Positions 1 through 11,378 of a stretch of DNA of 64,000 nt are shown in pieces; within the stretch, counting starts at the first letter, position 1; the number at the start of each line of letters is the position of its first letter. Position numbers and translations under genes: made by a program. The notes beneath the pieces are model-generated. The model was not told where the DNA came from, searched no databases, and saw only the letters and a list, made by a program, of their open reading frames with translations. The DNA comes from Tetradesmus obliquus (lineage: Eukaryota > Chlorophyta > Chlorophyceae > Sphaeropleales > Scenedesmaceae), in the NCBI GenBank assembly GCA_030272155.1, contig CP126191.1, forward strand, positions 4,052,501 through 4,116,500, read 5' to 3'.

Positions 1-1
1 T

Positions 2-103
2 GCCAACTGCCGCATCCGCCGCATCTACTTCAGCGACAGGCTGTACAGCGAGGAGGAGCTGCCGCCTGAATTCAAGCTGTTCCTGCCCATCCAGAAAGCA
101 TGA
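2..103 (+). CDS. C-terminal exon of an unidentified protein (5' end outside window)
   Basis: The frame starting at base 2 is open and ends in TGA at 101-103. It encodes 33 residues: an arginine-rich start ([18 protein letters not shown]) followed by [14 protein letters not shown]. The composition is that of a real globular C-terminus rather than low-complexity sequence, with biased GC-ending codons. The rest of the gene lies left of the window, so no family is assigned. A TGTAA motif at 657-661 could be its poly(A) signal, although it is about 550 bases downstream. Confidence that this is coding is fair; the function is unknown. Confidence 0.55.
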   Translation, partial: ANCRIRRIYFSDRLYSEEELPPEFKLFLPIQKA

Positions 104-1305
104 GTAGCAGGTGCAGCAGCAGCGTGTTCCTGCAGGGTGTTGACTGGACAAGGGCAAGGTTGGGCAGGGCACAAGTGCAGGGCATCGACAATGAATGTAT
201 GTACGACTACATGACTGACTGATCTTGATTGTGACCAAAAGCATATGAGTAGACTCAAGTGTTGCACACTGTGCTAAGTAGGCAGCTTACTGTACAAGGG
301 AATGGCGGCGCGTGCATCTTTCCTTTGGAGGTTGGCTGCGATATGTTGTGTTGGCGTCACCTACTGTGGAAGGTGGGCATCATGGGCTGCCAGCTTCAGG
401 GCTGCAGCAGTGACATGGTGACGAACCCCAACACGTCTTTGCTAAATGCAAGTTACTGGCCTGGCCAGTCACCTGACCTGAGCTAGTGTGACAGGCATTT
501 AGGTACTTGTCTTTCAGTTTAGCAGCGCAGAGGCCTTATCAAGTGCTGCAACATGCACAGGCCCGCACAGCAGTTGCAATGACTGGCATTTGCAGTTTAC
601 TGTCTGCCGCAGATACGGCGTGAACTTGGTATGCCGGCGCTTTGTGGCTGGCCTGCTGTAACCAGCTGCCTGTACTAAAGTGTTGTGACGAGCATGCCTG
701 CAATCATCTTCTGTTGACTAGAATGCCAGTAGTTACAGCGAATTACCAAAGGTATACCTACGTGACACCACCACCTGGCCCTCAACAACCAGCAGGACCC
801 AACATTGTGCCCGAGATTGAATTATTGTCATAAGTGCATCACTTACACCCCATTATAGACTCTGGCCGCCCGGCAGCCGCAGACAAGCTGACTGGATCAC
901 TTTGCCATTCAGCAAACAAAGCCGAACAACACCAGCGGCGTCCTGCAGGACCCGCAGGAAATACATGCAATTCCTTTGCACAATATCTTACATGATGTAG
1001 GGTGGCTGTCCAGCTGGTGCAGTGTGGAGGAGGTTAACCAACAACGTGGTGCTTACAAGCAGTGCAAAACGATTCACGAAGAGTGCTGTGGCACCTGTGC
1101 AGCAAAGTGACCAAATAGCTTCATGCACTGCTGTGACCTCTACATGCACTACATGCGTGCTCTTCACACTCAGCTCAGCTTGTATTGCTGTTTGGAGCGC
1201 AGCTGCAAATCTCACAAGCCCTGCTGAGCCACCGCTATACTGGTAGCTACACTAAACCAGTACAGCACTGTAGACACACGCCCTCAGTCAGCAGCCAGCC
1301 AGCCG
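104..1305. other. Intergenic region between convergent genes
   Basis: This lies between the 3' end of the left-edge gene and the 3' end of the BTB/BACK-type gene. Only short, uncharacteristic open frames occur. Candidate TGTAA poly(A) signals are present on the plus strand at 657-661 and on the minus strand at 1053-1057 and 988-992. No RNA gene or repeat is recognised. Confidence 0.4.
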
Positions 1306-2627
1306 TCACTGCACGCTGTGCAAGCACAGCTCCAGCTGTGTCTCACCTGATTCGGGCGTGCCTGCAGCTGCCCAGGCCGCCTCATCCCAGCCATCACCCC
1401 GCATAGGCTGCAACTCAAAGTAGTTTGCATAGCCCCAGTTCTGACCTGTGCTGCAGGGGCCGCTGATAGTCTGACTCACACCACGCCACGACACCGTAAA
1501 CTTGAACCTAAAGTAGATGCTGGCTGGCACCTCTGGCTCCACAGGCCCCACATACAACCCCACCACAGTACCAACCTCTCGCTGGCGGCACTCCACCATC
1601 ATGCGCCACGCCACACCACCTAAAGGAGGACTGCTGGGGCTGACAATGTCTACTAGCTTCTGCTGCGCAAAGCTGTCCCTGCAAGCCTGCTGCAGCTGCT
1701 CCAACGGCAGCTGCCACAGCAGCCGCACACCGCCCTCCAGTGGCTTGATCTGGCGAGGGCCACACTGCCAGCTGGCCGGCGTACCCTCCATCAGTTTCAG
1801 TGCTGCAGGCAGCTCCTCTGCAGATGCGATCATCTTCAGCGGCAACAGATCCCGCAGCTTCTGAGCATACCAGCCCAGCAGCTGCTGGTCACTGTCCGCT
1901 GGCTGCGCAGCGCATGCCAGCGCAAACAGCGACAGCTGCGGCGCACGCACCAGCTGCGCAAGCGCTGTACCGGCTGCTGCATTGGCTACAATGTCTGTCT
2001 GTGCCCGCACGTACTGCTTGGCTGTGTACAGCACTGTGTCTTCGGAGGGCACTCGCAGCTGGTCTGAGCTCAGCAGCAGCTTGAAATGCGGCAGAGTAAG
2101 CTTCAACAGCAGCGCGCGCAGGAAATCGTCTGACCACACTGCATGCAGGTCACCCAAAGCAGCTACCAGCACCTGCTGGATCCTGCGGTCTGTATCAGCA
2201 ACTGCATCTGTGGTCGAGAATGCCCTGCCACCCTGCCAGCAGCGTGCATGCTCCAGAATGCTGGGCAGCAGCTGCAGCAGGCAGGCAGGCCATACAGGCG
2301 ATGCTATCAAAACATCCAGTGCTGCACTAGTCAGGCCTTGTGCTGACTTGGCTGCTGCTTGCAGTGCCTGCAGCGCCTGCTGTCCTGCAGCCTCTGCAGC
2401 TACCATGTCTGCAATGACCACAGCATGCACCATCTGGTGCTGTTCAAGGCTGCTGATGGCATCAGGCACGCCATACATTGCTGCAATGACAGCCTCTGCT
2501 GCTGGCAGCTGCTCTGCAGAGTCAATGGTCAGGTGCACTGTCGGCCGCATAGAAGATGCCGCACTGTTGCTACCGCCGCTGTTGATGCTGCTGCTGCTGC
2601 TGTTGCTGTTGCTGCTGCTGCTGCTGC

Positions 2628-2660
<33 letters not shown>

Positions 2661-2748
2661 GTGGGCTGATAATCGGTAAGCAGATCCTGGGCTGACACTG
2701 GGGAAGCTGGTGGCTTGGCTGCTGGTGGCTTGGCTGCCAGCACTTTGC
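1306..2748 (-). CDS. BTB/BACK-type protein, 5' part unresolved
   Basis: A continuous minus-strand frame ends at 1306. After a serine-rich tract encoded by an AGC run, the sequence VHLTIDSAEQLPAAEAVIAAM resembles the second half of a BTB domain as found in many green-algal proteins. A helical region follows that fits a BACK domain; its signature is the segment around VPSEDTVLYTAKQYV. The last about 110 residues (from GVAWRMMVECRQ to NYFELQPM) look like a beta-sandwich of MATH type. Such proteins usually act as substrate adaptors of cullin-3 ubiquitin ligases, but that role is inferred from the family. The first half of the BTB domain is not found upstream. An acceptor (CGACAG) at 2749-2754 suggests the exon starts at 2748. 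In another frame the region before the serine tract looks more protein-like, so the N-terminus or the frame across the repeat is doubtful. Confidence 0.65.
2588..2660 (-). repeat. Imperfect CAG/CTG tract in coding sequence
   Basis: About 24 triplets of CTG on the plus strand, with a few variants (GTT, CCG). Read on the minus strand they are AGC and encode poly-serine in the BTB/BACK-type protein. The other frames would give poly-Gln or poly-Ala, and both stay open across the tract, so the frame here cannot be fixed from the repeat alone. Confidence 0.85.
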
Positions 2749-3510
2749 CTGTCGACAGCAGTAGAAAATGCATCTAATGCTAAGTTCTGGGCATGTTGCT
2801 GGCAATCCAAGCAGCAGGAACACATGGCGCTGTTCATTGCTTCAACACAGCATTTCATAGGTCTGGTCAAAAGTGGTCGGACGTGCTGTGCAGCAGCAAA
2901 GGCAGCAGGACAGCTGCTGCTGCTACACGGCAAACACGACTCAATCAAGCAGCACATACAATGCCGCGCCTCTGATGCCATGCCAGAGAAGCAAGGCACC
3001 GCGCTACCAGTACTGGTGCTACACAAGCAGCAGCTCACCTTACACTTCAGGTGCAGCACTGACAGTGCATAAGTGAAAGTAAAAGTGTCTACGCTCTCTT
3101 TTCAGAGAGCGGAATTAACGGAGGGCAAAGGACAGGGCCAAAACACCGTGTAACAGTGCCACGGGACTCCCGCCCTTCCCCTACGACAAGCTCTGCCATC
3201 CACAATCCACCAAAAACATATGACTTACTCCTCAAACGAGATGCGAGTTCTCTAGGTCTTCAGAGCAGCAGGCGTCTCCTCTGCCCCCTGCTGTACTGTC
3301 GTGGCTCCAGCATGCTCCCCCCGCTGCTTCCGCTGAACACACGATCAAATGATACCAAGTGACCACAATGTATAGCCGTCGCAACAATGAGACCATGCTA
3401 GCAGGCGGCAGCCCATCACCGCTGCTGCTGCTGCTGCCCACCACATCCAGCACCCCTGCCGCCCCTATCCCCAAAGCCCCCCCAGCCCCAGCCATATGCA
3501 TTGGAGGTAA
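2749..3510. other. Region between BACK gene and retroelement; no gene assigned
   Basis: It should contain the 5' part of the BTB/BACK gene, but no BTB first half is seen in any minus frame. A CTG tract occurs near 3420-3435. The abrupt start of a retroelement at 3511 may mean that an insertion has disturbed the upstream gene; this is an inference. Confidence 0.3.
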
Positions 3511-4281
3511 CTATCCTCCCTTCTTTTTCTTGCGTTTTCTGCGCTTGAAGTTGGGTAGTCTGGGCCCTCGCCTCTTCCGGCCGTTCTCAACTGCATTGCT
3601 GCTGCTGCTGCCACTGCCGCTGTTTCGCTTTCTTACACAGGTATCACCTGCTGTTTGGCTTTGTTGGCGCCATTGCTTGCCAAGGCGAGTGCCCATCTTG
3701 ATGCGCCTGTATCGTATCCCATTGGTGAGTGACCGAACGGCATGGAGGTGCAGGTTGCGCAGCAGAGTGTTCAGTGCTGGGGACGAGACGCCTAGTGATT
3801 CCTTCAGGAGCTTCCTGGCACTGGTGTACACTGTGCCAGCGACCCCCAGGGGTATGACTACCAGTTGTATTTCAGTGTCTTCACTAGAGCTATACTTCCT
3901 TATTGCTTGCAGCAGGCTGTGGTGCTGCTCCCTGGCGTGCAGCACTTGGTCTTGCGGTTGCGTGTCTCTGCAGTACTTGACCTCCACAAATATGTAGCTG
4001 TGTTTGATTTTCGTATCCTTGTTGGTGCGGTACAGCACTATGTCTGGTTTGTGTGCTTTAACCAATGCCTCCTTCTCTTCCGCAGGCATGCTCGGCGGCA
4101 GTATCCTTGCTGGCAGGAACTGGGTCGTTGTCTGCAGTCCATCGGCTTTCTGTGCAGCCTTGCTTACGTCCATGGCCACTACGTGGGCACCATTTTCACC
4201 AGTGAGTATGGATTTTGCTATGAGCAGCACGGCCTCGTTTGTGGCGCTTCGTGACTGCCAGAGACAGATCGGGGCAGCCAC
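3511..4281 (-). pseudogene. Retroelement ORF part 2: PD-(D/E)XK restriction-like endonuclease
   Basis: This 256-codon frame picks up where the RNase H/CCHC frame fails. It contains KPDIVLY (residues 78-84), then after about 16 residues FVEVKYC with E100 and K102. That is the KPD...E-x-K signature of the restriction-like endonuclease found after the CCHC motif in R2/CRE/Dualen-type elements, which nick the target DNA to prime reverse transcription. The tail is basic and ends KRRKRKKKKGG. The first about 14 residues are out of the natural frame; the homologous sequence starts near NEAVLLIAK. Only one frame error separates it from part 1, so the copy is young or the error is a sequencing artefact. 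Confidence 0.65.
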
Positions 4282-5668
4282 TCACTGAGTGCATGGTGCC
4301 ATCTGGCTGGCCGCACAGCACACATTTACCTGATGTAGCTCTACCGTACCACCAGGCCCGTTTCTGTGAATAGAAAGTGCCTGTACGCACTTTTAGTGCG
4401 TTCACCAGCTCGCGATAAGTAACTGCAGTGGATGTGAGGAATGCATGGCTTACTTTTTCTGTGTCACGTGCGATTTCCTGTGCTGCAGTGAAGCAGATGG
4501 CATTGGCGTTGGAGCCGCCAAACCTGTGGCACTTATGGGCCATGGTGTGGAGCGAGGCGATATCACGCACTGGCTGTGGCGGTGTGGGTACCTCCTTTCC
4601 TGGCTGCGGCGTTTCTGGGTGGTGAGGCCACGCCATGTTCGCCCTACTGTTGCTGGGCGTGGATATCACCTCATCTGCCTTTCGCTTCCCTTTGGCGACG
4701 CTTGTGGCAATTTCGTCAGCGTGCTCATTGCCTGGGATGCCAATGTGAGATTTCACTTTGTAGAGGTGAATTGGCTGACCTCCTGCAGCTATGGATCTTA
4801 CTATCTGCTGCAGCAGCGCTGCGTGTCTGTGAAAGCGAAGGCATATGTCTTGTGGCCTTGTCACCATTTTATGGATCTTGTATATAGCAGCAAGGCTGTC
4901 GGTGGCAATGTGCCTGCATCGCATGGTGATGGCTTTGTAAGCCGCCACTAGCTCTGCACGATTTATTGTGTCATCGTAAGGGTAGGCTTCGTCGCTGGGC
5001 AGGCATGCAACCTCGCGTTCTCCTGATGTGGTGCCTGGCCGCGGCGCTGGTATGTAGACTGCAGCACCTATTCGGGGTGCAGTTCGGCCTTGTGCATTTG
5101 TGGTTGCTGTTGCCCCTTCCGCCGGTGTTGCTGACGGCATCATGTTTGGCGGGTGTTCTTCTGGTGTGGCTGCGCATGCCTTCTTACTGTTGTTGCTGAG
5201 GAAGCTGCCATCTGTGTAGGCCAGCTGCCTCCAATCGTACCTCAGCGGGATCGGTGCTGTTGTATATGTGTCCGGGAGACAGCGGGGGTTGTTCGCGCCA
5301 TGGCTGCTTTGCGAGCTGCTGTCAGCTGGCAGCTTTCGTATCTTGGCGGAGACTGTGCATACATGCAGCAAAACCTCCACCCCACCCACCTGCTGTGCCA
5401 TGAAATACTCGTTGTCGTCCAATATGAAGCTGTGGGCAGGGAAGCAGGCCAGGTGCCGGGCACTGCAACTGCCTGCAGCTGCATCACCACCAGCAGCTGT
5501 GCCGTGCTCGCCCTCGGCACCCTGAGCAGCATCTCTAGGGCACAGGCACCTGATTACGATATCCACATCCGCCCGCACGTTGCCCACCGCTTCTTGTTTG
5601 AAGTACCTGGCAAGGAAGGGCATGTTCGCAAACTGCACCAACGGGAGACGTCGCAGATGCGTCACCAA
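4196..5668 (-). pseudogene. Retroelement ORF part 1: RNase H domain and CCHC motif
   Basis: The frame is open for 490 codons. The RNase H domain spans about residues 145-325: first Asp at D153 (YTDGSF), Glu at E239 (NRAELVAA), second Asp at D257 (ATDSLAAI), the His loop at H308 (VKSHIGIPGNEHAD) and the final Asp at D318. All catalytic residues are therefore present. Near the C-terminus there is a C-x2-C-x6-H-x4-C zinc motif (CVLCGQPDGTMHSVSGC). The reading frame then runs into unrelated sequence and stops, because the true continuation is one frame away from about 4240. The first 140 residues resemble nothing I can name. The chosen start is simply the first Met; the natural protein would have begun further upstream with a reverse transcriptase. 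Confidence 0.7.
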
Positions 5669-6492
5669 AAATTTGCATAAAGAGCTTGCAACATCGAGTG
5701 CCGCTGTGTTTATGTGGGTATGCGCAGGTGTGTGCGATGTATCTCGCTTTCATCGAGAAGGTCAGCAGAAGCTGCCGGAGGAAGGTCAGCAAGAAGGTCG
5801 TGGTCATGAGCGAGGCGGTCAAGGGACTGGCCAAGTGGACTGACTGGGAAAAATTACGCACCGCAAACTATCACTCGTACTACAGGGTGCTCACGGGATG
5901 CCATCTGCAGTGCACAGTGCCATACAGGTCGACAACATGCCATGGTATGTGCGCTGATCTGCACATGCAGCAACTGCAGTGCCGCTGGCTAGCAGACGAA
6001 GATCCTGCATATGATGGTCCAGACGACCCATGTAAGTCATTAAATCTGTTTTGAGTCTGGCTGGACAGGCATCCGTGAACAACTTTGTAACGCATCAAAT
6101 AGCCCAGATACGGTTACACAGCTCAGCGCACCAAGGCCCTGCTGTGCACCATGCTGCAACGCGCAAAGGATCTGCATGCTATGAAGTGGCTCGGATGCCA
6201 TGCGGCAAATGCTGCTGTCCCAAACACTACGGCTCTATGTTACTTCTGGATCATGTCACATCGAAGAATGTAACGCCCTTGATGCAGGGCTACTAGATGC
6301 TGCTGCGCAGGCACACATACACATAATTTATTCTTCTCACAAAATGCTACAAGCGCTACCACCTTGAGGCTGCGTTTTGTGTGCTCAAAGCCAACACTGC
6401 AGCACACCAAATCTCAGCGGTAGGCGTGTAACTGCACATTGACAAAGGACACCAACCAACTTAAATTGCACTCAAACATGCCAACAATACGC
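5669..6492. other. Unassigned sequence upstream of the retroelement
   Basis: Several short open frames exist on both strands, the longest on the plus strand at 5686-6054 (about 120 codons), but none has a recognisable domain and no reverse transcriptase motif is found. A cysteine-rich stretch near 6200 (CGKCCCPKH on the plus strand) could be a fragment of another element. It ends at the 3' end of the SirB1-type gene. Confidence 0.3.
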
Positions 6493-8679
6493 TCATCCTC
6501 GCTGCTGTTTCCTCGCTCTCGCACGTGCCACCTCAGCTGCCAGCTGCACCTGCAGCAGCACCTCCCCCACCATGCCTGCATCAGGCGCGCCAGGAGCCAC
6601 AGCAAGGTACTCCCTGCACAGCTGGCCCGCCTGCTCGTACTGCTGTGCATTTGCTAGCGCCAGTGCCTCATCACGTAGGTCAGGCAGGCTGAAGGGGTCT
6701 GTGGCACGCAGGTACCTGTGGAGACAGCAGCAGCAGAAAACAACAACAGCGAGAGACAGGGCTGTCAGTATCAAATGGCATGGTGCCTGCCAGGCGACAA
6801 AAGGTTACATCAAACAGCAAGCTGCGGCATTGCAGTTTTCAGTGACTGCTAGCACATTAACATGCTAGCACCTTGGGGTTGAAGCAGTACCATGTAACTG
6901 CCCTCATAGCTGCCTGCATCACGATTGCAATGGGGTTAAACTTTGCAGTTTTTGCTGCACGCATTTACCGAATGCGACTACCCACCTGATGACTGCCAGC
7001 GCCTCCTCCTGCCTGCCAGACAGCAGCAGGCTCAGCTTCATGCCAGCCAGCAGCTGCTGCAGCAGCACGCGCACACGCACAGGCCCCAGCCCGCCATACT
7101 TGCCACGCACAGCCTCCTCATCTAAGCGCATCACCGACACACTGCTGCTGCTGTCACTGCAGCCAGCACTGCTGCTGCTGCTGCTGCTGCACATGTCCAT
7201 GCTGCTGTTGCTCCTGTTGTTCAGCTCCTCTGTATCATCGCCTGTGTCTGAACCACGACACGTGTCCATGCTGTCAGTAAAGGCCCTACCAGCAAGGCCA
7301 GCATCAGCTGCAGCCACATCTGCAGCATCACTAGCACCCTGGCCCTGACCATCTTCAGGCCAGGGGCTGCCAGCTGCTGCTGCAAATGGTGACTCCAGCA
7401 CGCCGAACCATGCGCTGCTGTCTGTGACTGTCGGAGGCAGCCCTGAACTCACACTGCCCTGCTCCATCCTGCTACTGCTGCTGTCCCAGCTGCCAAACGC
7501 CCCCTGGTCGCTAGCGCTGCTGCTGCTGCTGCTGACAAGCCCTCCCCATTCAGCGAGTGCTCCCGGCCCATACACGGCTTTCCAGCTGTTCCTAGTGGCC
7601 GAATCTTCTGCTTCATATCCACCCACTTCCTGCCAGCTGCTGGCACCGCCATCAACCTCCTCCCACTCAGCAGCAGCTGACAGCAGACTGGCTTCATCAC
7701 CCTCATCTTCAGGCTGTTCATTGCCTGGTGCATTGCTGCTGCTGCTGCTTGAGGTGGGCAGCTGCTCATCTTCATGCTGCTGCATGCTGCGCAGCAGCCT
7801 GCTCCACTCGTCATTGATGTCATTGGAAGCAACAGAGTCTGAACACTCCGGCACCTCCACCCCAGGGGATGCCTCACTGGACGCACTACCGCTGCCACTG
7901 CTGCTGCTGCTGTAGCCCATGGCTGGCCACTCATACACCTGCCCAGCATCTGCTACATCCACTAGGAAGGCAGCTGCTGCAGGCAAGCCGGTGCTGCTGC
8001 CACCAGCCTCACCGCTGCTGCTGCTGCTGCTGCTGCTGCTCGGTTGCCAGTGGCTGGCTGTCCCACCCGCATGAGGATGTGCTCGGGGGAGCCCACCACA
8101 GCACAAGGCAGGCCCAGCGCCTCAGCGATGTGCAGGTAGATCACCGCCAGCGAGTACTGGCTGCCTGCAGGAATGCAGAAGGGAATGTTGGCAGCAACAG
8201 CAAACCATCAAGTGAGGAACGAACCTGCAAAACCCATAGCTGCAGGTTGAGAGTACTGCAAACTGCGTGACGGCCGTGTCGTAAGCACACAACACTCAAC
8301 ACAGCCTGGCAGCGCCTGTGATGATGGCGGATGCAACACACATCTCAGACGCCTGTGCCGATGTGACATCTGCCAAACTTCCTTTTTTCACGCTTTACAC
8401 GGATGCGCACATCCCTACACATCTGCTAAACTCACTTTTGCAGATAAACATAGCTTGCACAGATGCTGCTCAGTCAAGCATCTTCCTGCTGCACCTCACC
8501 TCTTCTTGTGTCCATTACATCAGCGAGTGACCCATTCATCGGGTCATGTGGGTCTGCTGCATTGTCTGCCAGCCCCTCCTCCCCAAACACAACGCTGTTG
8601 ATGCCCCGGATGGCCCTCAGCAGGTCCTCAGGCCGGCTGGGGTCCAAACTGCTTGGCTCATCGTCAATGTCCTCGCCAG

Positions 8680-8740
<61 letters not shown>

Positions 8741-9702
8741 GGAGTCAGCGAAGTTGTTGTTGTTGTTGTTCGTGCTGTTGGGGGGTGCGAGGGCTGCCAG
8801 GGCTGCACGGGCCACCATGTCTTCCAGGCGCTCATAGTAGGGCCTGCAATGTGGGTCACAGAGTGTCAGGCAGATCAGTTGTAGTTGATTGCAGGCGGCA
8901 GCACTTCTGCTAAACAGCGGGCGGCAAATTTGCAGACAAAACAACAGGCTGCCGTGATCATACATACATGGCTGAAGCCTTGAGGCCAAACCAAGAAATG
9001 AATAGCCCGCACCACAGAACAGCCGCGCACCTGTGGTCAAGCTGGGGCTGGAAGATGTTGGTGATGAGCAGCGCGCAGCGCGTTAGGTCAGCAGCACCGC
9101 CTGGCTCATGGAACATGGCCACCTCCTGCCTGTAGCGCTCCAGGTGGCCCAGCCTGGCCACTGCCAGCAGCAGCTCGGCAGAGAAAGGGGCATAGGGCAG
9201 AGGTATGTGGCTGTTGTCTGCTGAGCTGGCGGCATCATTTGGTAGGGAGGCGCGGATGATGCTGCGCAGCAGCCTGCAGGACATCAGCAGGCATGTCGAG
9301 GCAGGCAGTTGTGACCAAGGACGCGCTGTATGCTGTTAGCTGCCAACAAATATTATGGATAATGTGCACATAATTAATTCTCTGTTGCGTTGCATATGCA
9401 TGCATGCACGGAGAGGCCAAGCAGGAATGTTGGTGCTGCTGTACCATTGAGTTGACAAGCCAGCTGCAGTAGACATCTGAAAGCGGTCTATCGCTTGTAG
9501 CGCACCTAGAACGATTGTTTAAACTGGCTGATGTCAGAGATCTCACGAACTTCTCGTTGTTGGCAGCGCCAGGTCTCCTCAAACTGGTCACCGGGGCTCG
9601 CACGCAGTTTGCTCGTATGCATGCAAAGGCGATGTGAGGCCGCCTGCTGATAACGTGATTGCTATTAATACCTGTGGGTAGCGTAGCACTATTCATTGCC
9701 AA
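6493..9702 (-). CDS. SirB1-type transglutaminase-like/TPR protein, five exons
   Basis: Exons on the minus strand are 9702-9506, 9273-9031, 8843-8500, 8164-6986 and 6715-6493, all with GT-AG borders and matching phases except inside exon 4. The N-terminus (MAMNSATLPTGINSNHV...) is rich in Ser/Arg/Ala and may be an organellar transit peptide. Exons 2-4 carry the SirB1 N-terminal (transglutaminase-like) domain: ALLITNIFQPQLDHRPYY, then YSLAVIYLHIAEALGLPC and VVGSPEHILMRVG, then FLVDVADAGQVYEW. After this comes a 300-residue Ser/acidic insertion, and then the family's C-terminal helical TPR part (VRVLLQQLLAGMKLSLL and LANAQQYEQAGQLCREYL). The role of plant SirB1-like proteins is poorly known. Exon 4 is one base out of frame between the His region and the downstream part, at a CAG tract (8014-8040); without that the model gives about 728 residues. 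Confidence 0.78.
8014..8040 (-). repeat. CAG tract at a frame discrepancy
   Basis: Nine GCT units on the plus strand. The upstream coding frame of the SirB1-type gene enters as GCA (Ala) and the required downstream frame is AGC (Ser). No intron with acceptable size and phase reconciles the two; the only GT-AG pair here would be 36 bases and gives the wrong phase. Confidence 0.8.
8681..8738 (-). repeat. CTG/CAG microsatellite in exon 3 of the SirB1-type gene
   Basis: About 19 units of CTG on the plus strand, read as AGC (poly-Ser) on the coding strand. It is preceded on the coding strand by an AAC run (plus-strand GTT, about 8754-8770) that encodes poly-Asn. Both lie between two conserved parts of the SirB1 domain, so they form a loop insertion. 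Confidence 0.9.
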
Positions 9703-11037
9703 ATTGAGGGCAACAGGCCGCTAGGATAGCAGTGCTGAGATCGTAACTTGACTCTGCTGGCCTGGCAACAGACGTACAGTAAAGGCAAGACTCCCGATCT
9801 GGACGAATAACCTTTCAGCAATTTCATCAACATATATGAGTTACCCTGCTGGTAAGTAACACTGTTATGCGAAAAACCCTCACCACAGTCTGACAGGAAC
9901 CGATGCGGAAGTTCCTTTTAGGGGACCATTCACTGCTGTTAAGACAGCGGAACAGTCTCTAATAACAGAAGTCAATTGCACATATATTTGGCGCACCCCT
10001 AGTGCACAGCGGGCCTTTGAAGCTCACCAAAGTGCAAGCACAACCGCACAAATTTCTGCAAATTCCTGACACTGGCTACTTGAGCCAACTTGTACTCGGC
10101 CGGGAAGATCAAGTAGGTACGCTATGATTATTCTGCCGCATTCTCGAAGCAAAGTGTACACTGTGATACCGCTCGTAACATCACTCACTCACAAAGTCAC
10201 TTTGTGACTGCTAGAGGGTCTAGTATAAACCGCATCAAGTGCAGGACATGTAGAGGAAGGCATAAGCGCTTGTAGCAATATGTAATTTACATAAATGGGG
10301 TATGATTTGGCCGATCACACGTGTTGTGAATGTATATGCATGGCATGCCTGGAAAGCATGTCATGACCATGTGCATTCTTGTAGCTGCAGGTGTGTCCAC
10401 ATGGCAAAAGGCAGAGCACACCACGGCATCAAACCGAGCAAATGCTGCACTAACATACAACCGGTGGTACCGGGCACAACAGCCAATCATTGAAATGTGC
10501 CTCAATCAATGCAGTGTACGCCAATGCACAAGACACAATACATGTTGACTAATACTTGGGGTGTATGTAGCAGCCCACCAGTTAGCCCAGTTGCAGTTGA
10601 TGTGTTGCGCTGCCAGCTTGCCAGCCTGGCAGCCCTCAGCGCTCTACATCCATGTGCAATAGGCATGCAAATCTAGGCCAGAATGCTGCAGACGACTGCA
10701 GCACCAATTCGTCGGAACCGCATGCAGACAAGCACTATCTATAGCTGCATGCTCTTGACCCACAAGGGAGTCAGCGCAAACCACTTGTTCATCCTAGTAA
10801 GGATTAGACGTACTACACCTGGCTGCACCCACAGACAGCTCCTTCGCTGCTGCAAGTTGCACCCATCCAAACTGATCATGCTGCATCATCCCAAGATGGC
10901 AGCTGCCATTGCCGCTGGCAGTCACTACCAACGCCTACAATACAACCCAACACTGAAAGGATGGCGCAACACAGTGGAAGCGGGCATCAGCTGCTGCCAT
11001 AACAGTTCCTCAGCGGCAGCTTCAACACACAGCCCGC
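9703..11037. other. Intergenic, upstream of SirB1-type gene and downstream of ferritin
   Basis: 1.3 kb without a convincing gene. It is less GC-rich than its surroundings. Short open frames at 10287-10548 and 10683-11177 have no recognisable features; the second overlaps the ferritin 3' end and is a shadow. The promoter of the SirB1-type gene should lie just right of 9702. Confidence 0.4.
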
Positions 11038-11344
11038 TCACGCCACCAGGCCTGCAGCCACGTCAGCCGCCAGCTTGCGGTCAAACTCCCACACGCCCAG
11101 GCCCTTGCCCACACGGCGCAGCTGGCTCACAAACTCTGCCACCTGCTTCACACTCTTCACCTGCAGCAGGAGGATAACAACACAGCAGCAGCGGCGGCGA
11201 GGTCGGTTGAGTTGACACTTGCAGTGACCGCTGGCTGCGTCCATCAGGCATGATCAGCTCATGCCATCGCGCAAGACGCAGAACTGCCAACGCATTCCTG
11301 ACAGGTCATGCACTAAAGTGTCAACAGCCGCCTTGAAGCATACA

Positions 11345-11378
<34 letters not shown>

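Larger units (their letters stand above)
3511..5668 (-). mobile_element. 5'-truncated non-LTR retrotransposon with RNase H and RLE domains
   Basis: Two overlapping minus-strand frames (5668-4196 and 4281-3511) together encode, in order, an RNase H domain, a CCHC zinc-binding motif and a restriction-like endonuclease (RLE). No reverse transcriptase motif is seen upstream, as expected for a 5'-truncated LINE-type copy. APE plus RLE plus RNase H in one element is known from the Dualen/RandI group first described in Chlamydomonas, so that group is the closest guess, but the family assignment is inferred. No clear poly(A) tail or target-site duplication is visible at the 3' (left) end. The two frames fit if one base of the AAA/TTT triplet at 4238-4240 is surplus. 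Confidence 0.75.

Noticed and set aside
7989-8024. A 36-base intron (GTGAGG...CTGCAG) at the SirB1 frame mismatch
   Set aside because: It is too short for an algal intron, and splicing it still gives the wrong phase and an early stop.
9700-10560. tRNA or small RNA genes in the less GC-rich intergenic stretch
   Set aside because: No B-box (GGTTCGANNCC) or cloverleaf could be found by eye.
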